64,000 nt of DNA from Betaproteobacteria bacterium MOLA814 (GCA_000496475.1 AYMW01000001.1:1001358-1065357), one strand, 5' to 3'. Positions 7,654 through 17,130 are shown, counted from the stretch's first letter. Notes: a model not told the origin generated them from the letters alone. Numbers and translations: made by a program.

Positions 7654-8625
7654 ATGCAAAACAACAAATTCATACTTCTCGCTCTCGGTGTCATCGCTCT
7701 GTATGTCGGTGTACCTGTCGCCATCGATATATCCGGACGGATAGACTTTTTTTACACGCTCACGTCAGTCGCTTTGCTATCCATTGCCTCGGCCGGTGTA
7801 TGGCTGACCTTTTACATTGGCCGTATCAATATTGGCCAAGGTGCGTACGCGCTGGCAGGCGGCTATGTGTCGGCAATTTTGATCACCCAAGCAGGCATGA
7901 GCTTTTGGATCAGTTTGCCTATTGCTGGTTTGTTTTGCGCCGTGTTGTCAGTGTTCATTGGCCTTCCAATTTTGCGATTGCGAGGCGTGTACTTTGCCAT
8001 GGTCACATTGGTGCTAACAGAAGTCATGCGCTTGGTAGCGCTGGCGCTGCCTGTCACCCAAGGTGCAAAAGGCATTACCTCAATGCCCTTGCCTGGTGAA
8101 TTGAGCGTGTTCGGTATCACATTGATACCAGACTTTGCGACATTGGAAAACCCCAAAATAGCGTTTTACTGGATGGCAATCACCATCATGATCATTGCTT
8201 ACGCAGTGTTGTGGCGCATAGTCAACTCTCGCTTGGGCCACCTGTGCCGATCACTGCAGCAAAACGAAGAACTGTCGGCCAGTATTGGCGTGAACACGGC
8301 TTACCTGCGTGTATTGGCCTACTCTATCTCGTCATTTTTTGGCGGTATAGCCGGCGCCAGCTTTGTGTCGATCGCGCAATCTATTTACCCGTCTTCCTTC
8401 CAAGTGACAGACAGCGTGAATTTCATGCTCAATTGCTTTTTAGGCGGCTTGGGTTTTGTATTTGGTCCCATGCTGGGCACCTTGATCCTGTACTTCGGAT
8501 GGGACTTGCTATTCACCACTGGCCAATACCAGTTGTTGATTTACTCAACGCTGCTGATTATGCTGATGTTGGCCTTACCCAACGGCGTGCTGAGTTTGTT
8601 TGAAAAGAAGAAGGTGAGCTCATGA
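7654..8625 (+). CDS. ABC transporter permease, LivM type
   Basis: A 323-aa polytopic membrane protein of the LivM class: SIASAGVWLTFYIGRINIGQGAYALAGGY is the family's first conserved block, followed by LRLRGVYFAMVTL (the coupling region preceding a helix) and the C-terminal ALPNGVLSL. It pairs with the LivH-type permease to form the channel of the importer. Its stop overlaps the start of the next gene (ATGA at 8622-8625), indicating translational coupling with the ATPase. Confidence 0.92.
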   Translation: MQNNKFILLALGVIALYVGVPVAIDISGRIDFFYTLTSVALLSIASAGVWLTFYIGRINIGQGAYALAGGYVSAILITQAGMSFWISLPIAGLFCAVLSVFIGLPILRLRGVYFAMVTLVLTEVMRLVALALPVTQGAKGITSMPLPGELSVFGITLIPDFATLENPKIAFYWMAITIMIIAYAVLWRIVNSRLGHLCRSLQQNEELSASIGVNTAYLRVLAYSISSFFGGIAGASFVSIAQSIYPSSFQVTDSVNFMLNCFLGGLGFVFGPMLGTLILYFGWDLLFTTGQYQLLIYSTLLIMLMLALPNGVLSLFEKKKVSS

Positions 8626-9404
8626 GCACTTTGCTAGAAGTCAAAGGCGTCACCAAACGCTTTGGCGGCCTAACCGCCGTCAACAACGTGAGCTTTAACG
8701 TTAACAAAGGCGACATTCTGTCGGTCATCGGTCCCAACGGAGCCGGCAAGTCCACACTTTTTAAACTGATTTCCTCGTTTCTAACCACCAGCGATGGCGA
8801 GGTGTTACTCAACGGCAAACGCATCAACAACCTAGCACCACACATTGTGGCCCGCCTGGGTGTGGTGCGGACCTTCCAAGAGACGACCATTTTCAAGTCC
8901 ATGACAGTACGCGAGAACATCATCGTGTCACACCACCTGCGCTCTAAGGCGTCGTTGTTGGGCTTCTTTTTGGGTTCTAAACAAGCGCGTGCAGACGAAG
9001 CCGAGTTTGGCGACTCTGCCGACCAGATCATCGCCTTCTTGGGCTTAGAAGCCATCGCCAATGAGTTGGCGTCTAACCTGCCTCAGGGTCACTTGCGCGC
9101 GTTGGGTATGTCGATTGGCTTGGCGACCAACCCCATGATTTTGCTGCTCGACGAGCCTTTTGCCGGCATGAACCACGACGAAACCATGCACATGGTCAGT
9201 CTGGTCCGCCGCTTGCGCGACGAACGTGGCGTAACCGTCATGCTGGTGGAGCACGACATGCCAGCCGTGATGAAAATTTCCGATCGAATTGTGGTGATTA
9301 ACTTTGGCGAAAAGATCGCTGAGGGCACGCCACATGACATTCAAAACAACGAAAAAGTCATTGAAGCCTACTTGGGCTCTGAAGACGCAGCGATTGGGAT
9401 GTAA
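8622..9404 (+). CDS. ABC transporter ATP-binding protein, LivG type
   Basis: A 260-aa nucleotide-binding subunit. Walker A is GPNGAGKST at 37-45 and Walker B ILLLDE at 173-178, with the H-loop in MLVEHDM. The ABC signature is unusual: LPQGH at 153-157 where LivG proteins normally have LSYGQ, so the conserved Ser is Pro. The rest of the fold looks intact, and the partner ATPase LivF has a normal signature, so the heterodimer may have one canonical and one altered site. Translationally coupled to the upstream permease; 3 nt separate it from the next gene. Confidence 0.92.
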   Translation: MSTLLEVKGVTKRFGGLTAVNNVSFNVNKGDILSVIGPNGAGKSTLFKLISSFLTTSDGEVLLNGKRINNLAPHIVARLGVVRTFQETTIFKSMTVRENIIVSHHLRSKASLLGFFLGSKQARADEAEFGDSADQIIAFLGLEAIANELASNLPQGHLRALGMSIGLATNPMILLLDEPFAGMNHDETMHMVSLVRRLRDERGVTVMLVEHDMPAVMKISDRIVVINFGEKIAEGTPHDIQNNEKVIEAYLGSEDAAIGM

Positions 9405-9407
9405 GTA

Positions 9408-10130
9408 ATGAAACCTATTTTAAGTTTTGAAAACGTTGAGTTGTATTACGACCACGTCTACGCCTTAAAAGGCGTCAGCATAGAAGTCGGGCAAAGTGAA
9501 ACAGTGGCATTGATAGGTGCCAACGGTGCTGGAAAGTCATCCATACTGCGCGCCATAACCGGTTTGGCACCGCTGCGATCTGGCCAAATACACTACCAAG
9601 GCGAGCGCCTAGACGGAACACCAGCCTGCGATATTGTGCGCAAAGGTATTGCCATGGTGCCAGAGGGCAGGCGTGTATTTCCTTACATGTCTATAAAAGA
9701 CAATTTGCTCATGGGCGCTTTTACGCGAACTGACAAGGCTGGTGTTGCGCGCACGCTAGAGAGCGTTCTAGAGCGCTTCCCCCGCCTGCGTGAACGCTAC
9801 GGCCAACAGGCCAGCACCTTATCGGGCGGTGAACAACAAATGATGGTCATTGGCAGAGCTTTAATGGCCAAGCCCAAGTTGCTGCTGCTCGACGAGCCCA
9901 GCTTGGGCATTGCGCCCAAATTGGTTCAAGACATAGCCCGGTCCATTGTTGCCATCTCTCGCGATGAAGACGTCAGCGTCTTGCTCGTTGAACAAAACAG
10001 CCGCATGGCATTGTCTATTTCAAAGCGCGCTTATGCCATGTCTACGGGCTCAATTGTGGTCGAGGGCGAATCTAAAGCCCTCATGAATGACGACCGCATC
10101 AAAGCCGCCTACTTAGGCAGCGAAGTTTAA
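9408..10130 (+). CDS. ABC transporter ATP-binding protein, LivF type
   Basis: A 240-aa ATPase subunit of the LivF class. Walker A is GANGAGKSS at 37-45, the signature is a normal LSGGEQQM, and Walker B is LLLLDEPSLG. It is the second energising subunit of the importer, acting at the cytoplasmic face with the LivG-type protein. It follows that gene by 3 nt and precedes the racemase gene by 5 nt, so all are surely co-transcribed. Confidence 0.93.
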   Translation: MKPILSFENVELYYDHVYALKGVSIEVGQSETVALIGANGAGKSSILRAITGLAPLRSGQIHYQGERLDGTPACDIVRKGIAMVPEGRRVFPYMSIKDNLLMGAFTRTDKAGVARTLESVLERFPRLRERYGQQASTLSGGEQQMMVIGRALMAKPKLLLLDEPSLGIAPKLVQDIARSIVAISRDEDVSVLLVEQNSRMALSISKRAYAMSTGSIVVEGESKALMNDDRIKAAYLGSEV

Positions 10131-10135
10131 AAATC

Positions 10136-10846
10136 ATGCACATACTTGTAATTAATCCCAACACAACCGTGGGTATGACAGAAAAAATTGAAGCCGCAGC
10201 CAATCGGGCGGCCGCCAGTGGGACACAGATTACGGCTGTTACATCAGCCAGTGGTCCCGTCTCAATAGAGGGCTATTACGACGAGGCCTTGAGCGTACCT
10301 GGCTTACTCAAAGTAATTCGAGACAGAGCCGACTTTGATGCAGTGGTCATTGCCTGCTTTGACGACACTGGTTTGGACGCTGCGCGCTGCGTGACCGACA
10401 AGCCAGTCATCGGCATTGGCGAAGCCGCTTACAGCATGGCGGGTATGTTGGCCAACAAGTTCTCAGTGGTGACCACCTTGGCACGCTCAGTGCCAGCGTT
10501 GGAGCACAACCTCATGAAGTATGGACTCGACAGGCGATGCGCACGGGTCAGGTCGTCAGAGGTCGCCGTATTGGATTTGGAAGATGACAGCTCAGGTGCC
10601 TACGAAAAAATAGCCGCCGAAATTGCGCGGGCTATTGCAGACGACAAGGCCGAAGCAATTGTGCTCGGATGCGCAGGTATGACGGACTTGGCCAGCAAGT
10701 TGTCGCAGCAGTTTGACCGCCCAGTGCTGGACGGCGTGGCCTGCGCGGTCTCTTTGGCCGAGGCCATGGCGCGTCTACAACTCAAAACATCACGACACGG
10801 TGGCTACGCGCCACCACCCCAGCACAAGCTAGAAGTTCAGTCCTAA
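10136..10846 (+). CDS. aspartate/glutamate/hydantoin racemase family protein
   Basis: A 236-aa cofactor-independent racemase of the Asp/Glu/hydantoin family. It starts HILVINPNTT, the family's typical first strand, and keeps both catalytic cysteines: Cys74 in VIACFDDTGL and Cys179 in LGCAGMTDL. Members racemise hydantoins, allantoin or amino acids by two-base chemistry. It is the last gene of the ABC operon, 5 nt after the LivF-type ATPase, so it probably acts on the imported compound or its first product; hydantoin or allantoin derivatives are the leading guess. Its stop overlaps that of the convergent slmA-like gene by 3 nt. Confidence 0.88.
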   Translation: MHILVINPNTTVGMTEKIEAAANRAAASGTQITAVTSASGPVSIEGYYDEALSVPGLLKVIRDRADFDAVVIACFDDTGLDAARCVTDKPVIGIGEAAYSMAGMLANKFSVVTTLARSVPALEHNLMKYGLDRRCARVRSSEVAVLDLEDDSSGAYEKIAAEIARAIADDKAEAIVLGCAGMTDLASKLSQQFDRPVLDGVACAVSLAEAMARLQLKTSRHGGYAPPPQHKLEVQS

Positions 10847-11454
10847 GACAGCAACAGCTCTAGGTAGTCGTCTATGTGCGCGGCTGGCAACTCTCGCCAG
10901 CCGCTTCGTGTGAAGCGCAACAGTTGACCCCGCACAAAGCTCATGAGTACATGCGCGCGCAGGGCTGCCTGCGCGGTAGGCGCGTCGATGCTGGTCTCGC
11001 CCGCGGCGCGCCGCCAGTGGCCTTTTAGTTGCGTCTCCAACTTGTCAAACAGCAAGGACACGCGCTCAGCCAAGCGCGGCTGCTCTAACAGCAAAGCGTC
11101 TCCCACCATCACGCGTACCATGCCGGGGTTTGCTTGGGCAAACTGCAATATGAGCCGCGTGAGCTGCGCGCACGCAACGCGTCCGCCCAAAGCTTGTGCC
11201 TCCACCTGTGCTGCCAACCCCATCAGACTGTCTTCAATAAACTCAATCAACGCTTCAAGCATTTGCGCCTTGCTGGCGAACTGACGGTACAGCGCAGCCT
11301 CACTCACACCCAAATGTTTGGCCAACGCCGCAGTTGTCACACGCTCGGTTGTCGGCTGCTCGAGCATGGCGGCGAAAGCCTGCAAAATGTCCAAGCGGCG
11401 CTGGCCTGGCTTTGCCTTGGGCTTGGGTGTGTGCGGCTCGGTGTGATCGGTCAT
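10843..11454 (-). CDS. slmA: TetR-family nucleoid occlusion factor SlmA
   Basis: A 203-aa TetR-type protein that aligns by eye with SlmA: RRLDILQAFAAMLE, then TTAALAKHLGVSEAALYRQFASKAQM (HTH) and LIEFIEDSL directly after it, followed by a matching C-terminal domain with NPGMVRVMVGDALLLEQPRL. SlmA binds chromosomal sites and blocks FtsZ ring formation over the nucleoid. The N-terminal 16 residues are a basic, proline-rich extension. The gene is 15 nt downstream of argB on the same strand, an arrangement common in Burkholderiales, so it is probably transcribed with argB. Confidence 0.82.
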   Translation of the reverse strand: MTDHTEPHTPKPKAKPGQRRLDILQAFAAMLEQPTTERVTTAALAKHLGVSEAALYRQFASKAQMLEALIEFIEDSLMGLAAQVEAQALGGRVACAQLTRLILQFAQANPGMVRVMVGDALLLEQPRLAERVSLLFDKLETQLKGHWRRAAGETSIDAPTAQAALRAHVLMSFVRGQLLRFTRSGWRELPAAHIDDYLELLLS

Positions 11455-11469
11455 AGGACAGTGGCGCGC

Positions 11470-12351
11470 TTAATGTGAGCGAATCATGGTGCCGAAGGCT
11501 TGGTCGGTAAGGATCTCCAACAGCAAGGCATGGGGCACTCGCCCGTCTATCACGTGCACTGATTTCACGCCACTTCTAGCGGCCTCTAGCGCGCCACTTA
11601 TTTTGGGCATCATGCCGCCTGAAATAGTGCCGTCTGCAAACAAGGCATCGACCTCGCGCGCGCTGATATCGGTTAACAAGTGACCCGCTTTATTTAATAC
11701 ACCCGCAGTGTTGGTAAGCATCAGCAATTTTTCTGCTGCCAGCACGGTGGCCAATTTGCTGGCAACCACATCGGCGTTGATGTTATAGCTTTCGTTGTCC
11801 TCACCAAAACCCAGCGGACTGACCACTGGAATAAAGGCGTCTGCTTGCAACGCTATGACCACAGACGGGTCAATGCCAGTAATTTCACCAACCTGCCCCA
11901 CATCGTGCTCAGTGGTTTTATCCACTGGGTCGGTCAAGCGCAGTTTACGCGCTCTGATCAGACCGCCATCGCGTCCAGTCAGACCCACGGCTTTACCACC
12001 AGCTTGGTTGATAAGACCCACAATATCTTGCTGCACTTGGCCAGCCAAGACCCACTCCACCACTTCCATGGTTTCGGCATCGGTCACGCGCATCCCATGG
12101 ACAAACTTGCCCTCTTTGCCCAAGCGCTTCAACAGGGTTTCGATTTGTGGCCCACCCCCATGAACCACCACAGGGTTAATGCCCACCAGCTTGAGCAGCA
12201 CCACATCAGCGGCAAATGCGGCTTGCAGTGCAGGGTCAGTCATGGCGTTGCCGCCGTACTTGATCACCATGGTTTTGCCGTGAAACTTGCGGATATACGG
12301 CAAGGCTTTGGCCAAAATGTCAGCCTGGTCGTGTGCAGCAATATTAGACAT
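11470..12351 (-). CDS. argB: acetylglutamate kinase
   Basis: A 293-aa amino-acid kinase. Near the N-terminus [14 protein letters not shown] holds the phosphate-binding Lys and Gly-Gly; VVHGGGPQI is the acetylglutamate-binding loop; [12 protein letters not shown] and GGMMPKI are the further conserved blocks. It phosphorylates N-acetylglutamate in the second step of arginine synthesis, in the cytoplasm. The length is normal. It lies upstream of slmA with 15 nt between them. No other arginine genes are in the window. Confidence 0.96.
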   Translation of the reverse strand: MSNIAAHDQADILAKALPYIRKFHGKTMVIKYGGNAMTDPALQAAFAADVVLLKLVGINPVVVHGGGPQIETLLKRLGKEGKFVHGMRVTDAETMEVVEWVLAGQVQQDIVGLINQAGGKAVGLTGRDGGLIRARKLRLTDPVDKTTEHDVGQVGEITGIDPSVVIALQADAFIPVVSPLGFGEDNESYNINADVVASKLATVLAAEKLLMLTNTAGVLNKAGHLLTDISAREVDALFADGTISGGMMPKISGALEAARSGVKSVHVIDGRVPHALLLEILTDQAFGTMIRSH

Positions 12352-12459
12352 AACGTGTCATCGGTATCGGGTTAAGAAAAACTCATCTAGGGCAGTTGAT
12401 AATTGTGCCGTAGTTTGCAAGCCAACCAGGATGCAGTGCATATTCTAGAAATACCCATC

Positions 12460-12717
12460 ATGACCGATTTAAACACCCAATTCGAACAAGCCAGCGAAGA
12501 CGCCAAAAACCTGTCCGAGAAGCCAGACAACCAAACCCTGTTGCGTATTTACGCGCTTTACAAACAGGGCAGTGAGGGGGATATCACCCGCGACAAACCC
12601 AGCATGACCGATATGGTCGGTTTTGCCAAGTGGAGCGCTTGGAACAAGCTCAAAGGCACTGGACAAGACGAAGCCAAACAAAACTTTATTGACTTGATTG
12701 AGTCACTGAAAGATTAA
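12460..12717 (+). CDS. acyl-CoA-binding protein (ACBP)
   Basis: An 85-aa single-domain protein with the acyl-CoA-binding signature almost unchanged from eukaryotic ACBP: LLRIYALYKQGSEGD, then KPSMTDMVGFAKWSAWNKL. It binds medium- and long-chain acyl-CoA in a four-helix bundle and buffers or transports it in the cytoplasm. The ATG at 12460 gives the exact family length; the in-frame upstream TTG at 12403 would add 19 unrelated residues. No good Shine-Dalgarno sequence precedes the start. It fits an organism with several acyl-CoA-degrading systems in this window. Confidence 0.93.
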   Translation: MTDLNTQFEQASEDAKNLSEKPDNQTLLRIYALYKQGSEGDITRDKPSMTDMVGFAKWSAWNKLKGTGQDEAKQNFIDLIESLKD

Positions 12718-12761
12718 TTGGCGACGGCGATGCGTCAGCCTCGCAACGCACCCCAGTGCGG

Positions 12762-14858
12762 CTACTGCGCCAACTCCACTTGCACCAGGCAGTCGTAAAA
12801 AGTCGGCGCACGCCCCATGTCGGTCAAGGCCTGACCCGTCACGTCGTTGACGTTGGTTCCACGCACACCTAACTTGCGCCACCACACGCCCAAACCATTC
12901 ACGACGCTGGGGCGCGCGCGCTTGCTGATGCGGGCGACACAGTGGTAGCTGCCCCTGTCATTGAACACGCGCACCACATCACCATCGGCAATGCCGCGCG
13001 GCTGCGCGTCGCTTGTGTCCATTTCGAGAATGGGTTCACCTTCAATGTCACGCAAACTTTTGACGTTGACAAAGGTCGAATTCAAAAAGTTGCGTGCTGG
13101 TGGTGAAATCATGGCCAGCGGAAACGCGGCACTAGAGCCAAGCAACTCGTAGTTGGGCACATAGTCAGGCACAGGGTCTTGCCCGATGGCACTTAAGCGC
13201 TCGCAGACCAACTCACAACGGCCTGATTCAGTCGGAAAGCCGCCGTTTGCAAACGGGGCAAGCGCCACGTTGAGTGGCGCAAAACCATCGCGCCACAACG
13301 CCTCGTAATCAATATCGGTTGGTAAAAATGCTTGCTTGCAAATAACCTCGTCGCTGTCAGAAAAGCACGCTTCAACAAAACCCATGCGTGTGGCCAGTTC
13401 ACGGAATATGTCGGTATTGCTTTTCACGCCGTCGACTGGTGCGATGGCTGGGCGGTTGAGCATCACATCGGTATGGCCATAGCTGGCGTGTATGTCCCAA
13501 TGCTCTAATTGCGTCGTGGCTGGCAGTATGTAGTCGGCGTAGTCAGCCGTGTCGGTTTGGAAGTGCTCCAACACCACGGTAAACAAATCGTCTCTGGCGA
13601 AGCCTTTCACCACTTGCCCGGCATCTGGCGCAATGGCAACTGGGTTGCTGTTGTACACCACCACAGCGGCAATTGTTGGGCCAAACTCTGCGCTGGCAGG
13701 TCTGTTTAAGTCATTCCCAATCGTCGTCATGTTGATGATGCGCGAGGGCTTGTCGCCCAACGCAGGTCGGCGCAAGTCTGGGCGTTCAAGTGCGTTTTTT
13801 TGTTTGGGGTAAAACCCGCTGCTGGACAGCAACAAACCGCCAGCGCCATCTCGCCAAGCCCCAATCAAAGCAGGCAAGCAAGCCACCGCTCGCACAGCGT
13901 TGCCACCGCCTCGCGTGCGTTGCATGCCGTAATTCAAGCGTATGGCGGCTGGCTTTGTATGGGCGTAATCGTGGGCCAATTGCACAATTTGTTGAACCTC
14001 GATGCCACACACTGTTGCGGCGCGCTCTGGCGGCCATGCCAAGGCACGCGCTTTGAGTTGCTCAAAGCCCAGCGTGTGCTGCGCTATGTAAGCGTGGTCT
14101 AACCAATCGTTGACAATGAGTTGGTGCATCAAGGCCAGTGCCAAAGCTGCATCTGTGCCTGGCAGCAAGGCAATGTGCTCATGGCATTTTTCTGCGGTTT
14201 CGGTACGGCGCGGATCAATGCACACCAAGCGAGCGCCATCGCGCTTGGCATGCTGCACATGCCGCCAAAAATGCAGGTTGCTGGCAATCGCGTTGCTGCC
14301 CCAAATGATGATGAGCTTGGACTGGGCAAACGCCTCCATGCGCATGCCGACAGGGGCACCATAAGTGTGTGTCAATGCCGTACCACCCGCGGAAGAGCAG
14401 ATGGTTCTGTCCAATTTCGAGGCACCTAGGCGGTTGAAGAAGCGCGCAGCCATAGACTCACCCTGAACTTGGCCCATGGTGCCGGCGTAGCTGTAGGGCA
14501 GTATGGCTTGCGGGTCGTCGGCTGCAATTGCCGTCAGTGTGGCGGCGATGTCGTCTAACGCCGCGTCCCAGCTCACTGCCTCAAAACGCCCCTCCCCTTT
14601 GGCACCCACACGCTTGAGCGGCGTCGTGAGCCTATCTGGGTGGTAGGTGCGCTCGGTGTAGCGCGACACCTTGGTGCACAACGCGCCGCCAGTCATGGCG
14701 TGGGCGGCGTTGCCCCGCACTTGAATGGCCAGGCCATTTTGCACACTGGTCACCATCGAGCAGGTGTCTGGGCAGTCGTGTGGGCAAGCACCCACAACCA
14801 ACTCCACAGGCAAATCGCTGGCAGGCTGAATGGGCAAATCGGTGACAAGGTTGTTCAT
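12762..14858 (-). CDS. molybdopterin-dependent oxidoreductase (DMSO reductase family)
   Basis: A 698-aa protein of the molybdopterin oxidoreductase superfamily. An N-terminal [4Fe-4S] motif has Cys25, Cys29, Cys33 and Cys61 (CPHDCPDTC then C-x27-C spacing), followed by the large Mo-bisMGD-binding core and a C-terminal molydopterin dinucleotide-binding domain (VRVFNDRGSYHC). There is no signal peptide, so it is predicted cytoplasmic. No electron-transfer or membrane subunit lies alongside. Formate dehydrogenase and assimilatory nitrate reductase are relatives, but the sequence near ICSSAGGTA lacks an obvious Cys or selenocysteine ligand, so substrate is left open. ATG 14858 is chosen over a GTG 9 nt upstream; neither has a strong ribosome-binding site. 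Confidence 0.85.
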   Translation of the reverse strand: MNNLVTDLPIQPASDLPVELVVGACPHDCPDTCSMVTSVQNGLAIQVRGNAAHAMTGGALCTKVSRYTERTYHPDRLTTPLKRVGAKGEGRFEAVSWDAALDDIAATLTAIAADDPQAILPYSYAGTMGQVQGESMAARFFNRLGASKLDRTICSSAGGTALTHTYGAPVGMRMEAFAQSKLIIIWGSNAIASNLHFWRHVQHAKRDGARLVCIDPRRTETAEKCHEHIALLPGTDAALALALMHQLIVNDWLDHAYIAQHTLGFEQLKARALAWPPERAATVCGIEVQQIVQLAHDYAHTKPAAIRLNYGMQRTRGGGNAVRAVACLPALIGAWRDGAGGLLLSSSGFYPKQKNALERPDLRRPALGDKPSRIINMTTIGNDLNRPASAEFGPTIAAVVVYNSNPVAIAPDAGQVVKGFARDDLFTVVLEHFQTDTADYADYILPATTQLEHWDIHASYGHTDVMLNRPAIAPVDGVKSNTDIFRELATRMGFVEACFSDSDEVICKQAFLPTDIDYEALWRDGFAPLNVALAPFANGGFPTESGRCELVCERLSAIGQDPVPDYVPNYELLGSSAAFPLAMISPPARNFLNSTFVNVKSLRDIEGEPILEMDTSDAQPRGIADGDVVRVFNDRGSYHCVARISKRARPSVVNGLGVWWRKLGVRGTNVNDVTGQALTDMGRAPTFYDCLVQVELAQ

Positions 14859-14934
14859 GGATAACACTGTTATTTGAAGACGCTAAGTAGTAGCATATAT
14901 CTTTTAAAGACCACGCACCACCGTGCCAAGCACC

Positions 14935-16143
14935 ATGAATTTAATCGACGCAATTCAAGCACAAGCCGCAGACATAGCCAGTATCAGACGTGACATACAC
15001 GCGCACCCAGAGCTGTGTTACCAAGAAGAGCGGACCGCAGCGCTGGTGGCTGAACAGCTCACACGCTTTGGTCTTGAGGTGCACAGCGGTTTGGGCGTCA
15101 CTGGCGTGGTGGGCGTGATCAAGGGTAACTTGCCAGCCCACGCAGACGCGACTTACAAAGCCATTGGCCTGCGCGCAGACATGGATGCGCTGCCCATGCA
15201 AGAAGCCAATACGTTTGAGCACGCCAGCCAACACAAGGGAAAAATGCACGCCTGCGGTCACGACGGCCACACGGCCATGCTGCTCGCGGCCTGCCAACAC
15301 CTCAGCCAGCACCGTGATTTTGCGGGTACGGTTTATGCCATTTTTCAGCCTGCAGAAGAGGGGGGCGGTGGTGCGCGCGAAATGATCAAAGATGGCCTGT
15401 TTGAGCGCTTCCCAATGGACGCGGTATTTGCCATGCACAACTGGCCTGGTATGGCCCTGGGCACCTTTGCAGTGAGTCCTGGCCCGGTTATGGCCTCCAG
15501 CAATGAGTTCGTCATTACCGTGCGTGGCAAAGGCGCCCACGCAGCCATGCCGCACATGGGCGTAGACCCTGTACCAGTCGCCGCAGCCATGATTCAGGCG
15601 TTTCAAACCATCATCACGCGCAACAAAAAACCAGTCGATGCAGGCGTCATTTCTGTCACCATGCTGCACGCCGGTGAAGCCACCAACGTGATACCCAACA
15701 GCTGCGAGATGCGCGGCACGGTGCGCACTTTTACGCTGGATGTGCTGGACATGATTGAGTCCCGCATGCGTGACATGGCCCAACACACCGCCGCGGCGTT
15801 TGGAGCCGAATGCGACTTCGAGTTTGTACGCAACTACCCGCCCACCATCAACACGGCGCCAGAGGCTGATTTTGCCAAGCATGTGCTGGCCCAAGTGGTT
15901 GGACACGCCCATGTCATAGCGCAAGAACCCACCATGGGTGCTGAAGACTTTGCCTACATGCTGCAAGCCAAGCCTGGCGCTTATATATTTGCGGGCAATG
16001 GCGAAGGTGACCACCGCGTTATGGGGCATGGCGGCGGGCCCTGCATGTTGCACAACCCCAGCTACGATTTCAATGACCACCTCATCCCAATTGCCGCCAG
16101 CGCCTGGGCCACATTGGTTGCTGCCGCTCTGCCGGTCAAGTGA
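14935..16143 (+). CDS. M20 family amidohydrolase (hippurate hydrolase/IAA-amino acid hydrolase type)
   Basis: A 402-aa zinc/manganese metallopeptidase of family M20D. Metal-site motifs are GLRADMDALPM, HACGHDGHTAMLL and EEGGGGAREM, with HAAMPHMGVDP in the dimerisation region and MGAEDFAYM near the C-terminus. Relatives remove N-acyl groups from amino acids (hippurate, N-acetyl amino acids). There is no signal peptide. It is divergent from the molybdopterin oxidoreductase. An in-frame GTG at 14923 is possible, but the ATG at 14935 gives the usual N-terminus MNLIDAIQ. Confidence 0.92.
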   Translation: MNLIDAIQAQAADIASIRRDIHAHPELCYQEERTAALVAEQLTRFGLEVHSGLGVTGVVGVIKGNLPAHADATYKAIGLRADMDALPMQEANTFEHASQHKGKMHACGHDGHTAMLLAACQHLSQHRDFAGTVYAIFQPAEEGGGGAREMIKDGLFERFPMDAVFAMHNWPGMALGTFAVSPGPVMASSNEFVITVRGKGAHAAMPHMGVDPVPVAAAMIQAFQTIITRNKKPVDAGVISVTMLHAGEATNVIPNSCEMRGTVRTFTLDVLDMIESRMRDMAQHTAAAFGAECDFEFVRNYPPTINTAPEADFAKHVLAQVVGHAHVIAQEPTMGAEDFAYMLQAKPGAYIFAGNGEGDHRVMGHGGGPCMLHNPSYDFNDHLIPIAASAWATLVAAALPVK

Positions 16144-16240
16144 CTGGGCTGCAACCAATCACCCAGTGCAGGCGTTTGGTGGTTGAGGTTGCAATTGAGG
16201 TCTTGACAGTGGGCGCTAGGGCCTGTGCATGGGTTCGAGG

Positions 16241-17029
16241 TCAAGCATGTGTATCGACAGCGCTTGACAGCCCTCGCCTGTGGGCAATTTCCAGCAACCC
16301 GTCGAAAATCAACCCATCAACCAACTGCACAGGTACTGACATAGATGGCGCCATCTTCCAGCCTGCGCCACCAGTCATGTAGCAGACGGCGGGTTGGCCG
16401 CACTGCACCTGAACCAAGTTGACGACATGCGCAACGGCGCCGGCGATGGCAAACGTACCCCCAGTGGTCAGCGCGTCGCTGGTGTTGGTGGGGAAAGACA
16501 CCACCTCACCAGTGGGCACATGCAAACCGGCCGTGCCCGACTCCAGCGCTCGCAGCATGATGCCGTGGCCGGGCAAAATCACGCCGCCTAAAAATTGACC
16601 ACTTGCATCGATGGATTCAATGGTGACCGCCGTGCCCACCATCACCACCACGCAGGGCTGGGGTTTGCCACTGGCGAGCATACGTTGGTAAGCACCAATC
16701 ATGGCAACCCACCTGTCAGCCCCCAAACGGGTTGGGTGGTCGTAGCCGTTGGTCACGCCAGCTTCAGAGTCACCCGGGACAACCCACCTGGGCTCCACAT
16801 GCCAAATATCCATTTGCTCTTGAACACGGCGCTTCACGGCGTCTCCCGCGACGACGCAGCCCAGCATGGTGGCCGGTGCGGGCAAGTCAGCCCAGTCGTC
16901 CTCGGCCAAGGTTTCTATGTGCTCTAGAAACTTCACCCCACTGGCCAACATCGCCGCATGCGGCTGTGCGGATTCATATAACGCCCACTTTAAGCGGGTA
17001 TTTCCAACGTCGATGGCCAAAAAAGTCAT
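16241..17029 (-). CDS. coaX: type III pantothenate kinase
   Basis: A 262-aa ASKHA-fold kinase that phosphorylates pantothenate in the first step of coenzyme A synthesis. It begins with the P-loop-like [15 protein letters not shown] (Asp7), followed by [14 protein letters not shown], the central [10 protein letters not shown] and the substrate-loop [22 protein letters not shown]. This class is insensitive to feedback by CoA and replaces CoaA in many Burkholderiales. In relatives it often follows birA, but no birA is present here; the gene is convergent with the M20 hydrolase and stands alone. Confidence 0.93.
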   Translation of the reverse strand: MTFLAIDVGNTRLKWALYESAQPHAAMLASGVKFLEHIETLAEDDWADLPAPATMLGCVVAGDAVKRRVQEQMDIWHVEPRWVVPGDSEAGVTNGYDHPTRLGADRWVAMIGAYQRMLASGKPQPCVVVMVGTAVTIESIDASGQFLGGVILPGHGIMLRALESGTAGLHVPTGEVVSFPTNTSDALTTGGTFAIAGAVAHVVNLVQVQCGQPAVCYMTGGAGWKMAPSMSVPVQLVDGLIFDGLLEIAHRRGLSSAVDTHA

Positions 17030-17075
17030 GCAACATTATGAGCTACTCGCAGCCCTACACAATCCGTCGCTTGCT

Positions 17076-17093
17076 GTTTGCCAACAGGCAAAC
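17076..17093. terminator. hairpin between coaX and phoX-like gene
   Basis: GTTTGCC (17076-17082) and GGCAAAC (17087-17093) form a perfect 7-bp stem with an AACA loop, 38 nt beyond the phosphatase stop on the minus strand. No U-tract follows in that direction, so it may be a weak or Rho-assisted terminator. Confidence 0.4.
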
Positions 17094-17130
17094 GCCGTAT
17101 CACCACCCGGCGTCGCCTATGCACACGGGT

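Noticed and set aside
14941-16158. 405-codon open frame on the minus strand
   Set aside because: It is fully antisense to the M20 amidohydrolase, whose metal-binding motifs are intact; the antisense translation shows no family-like features.
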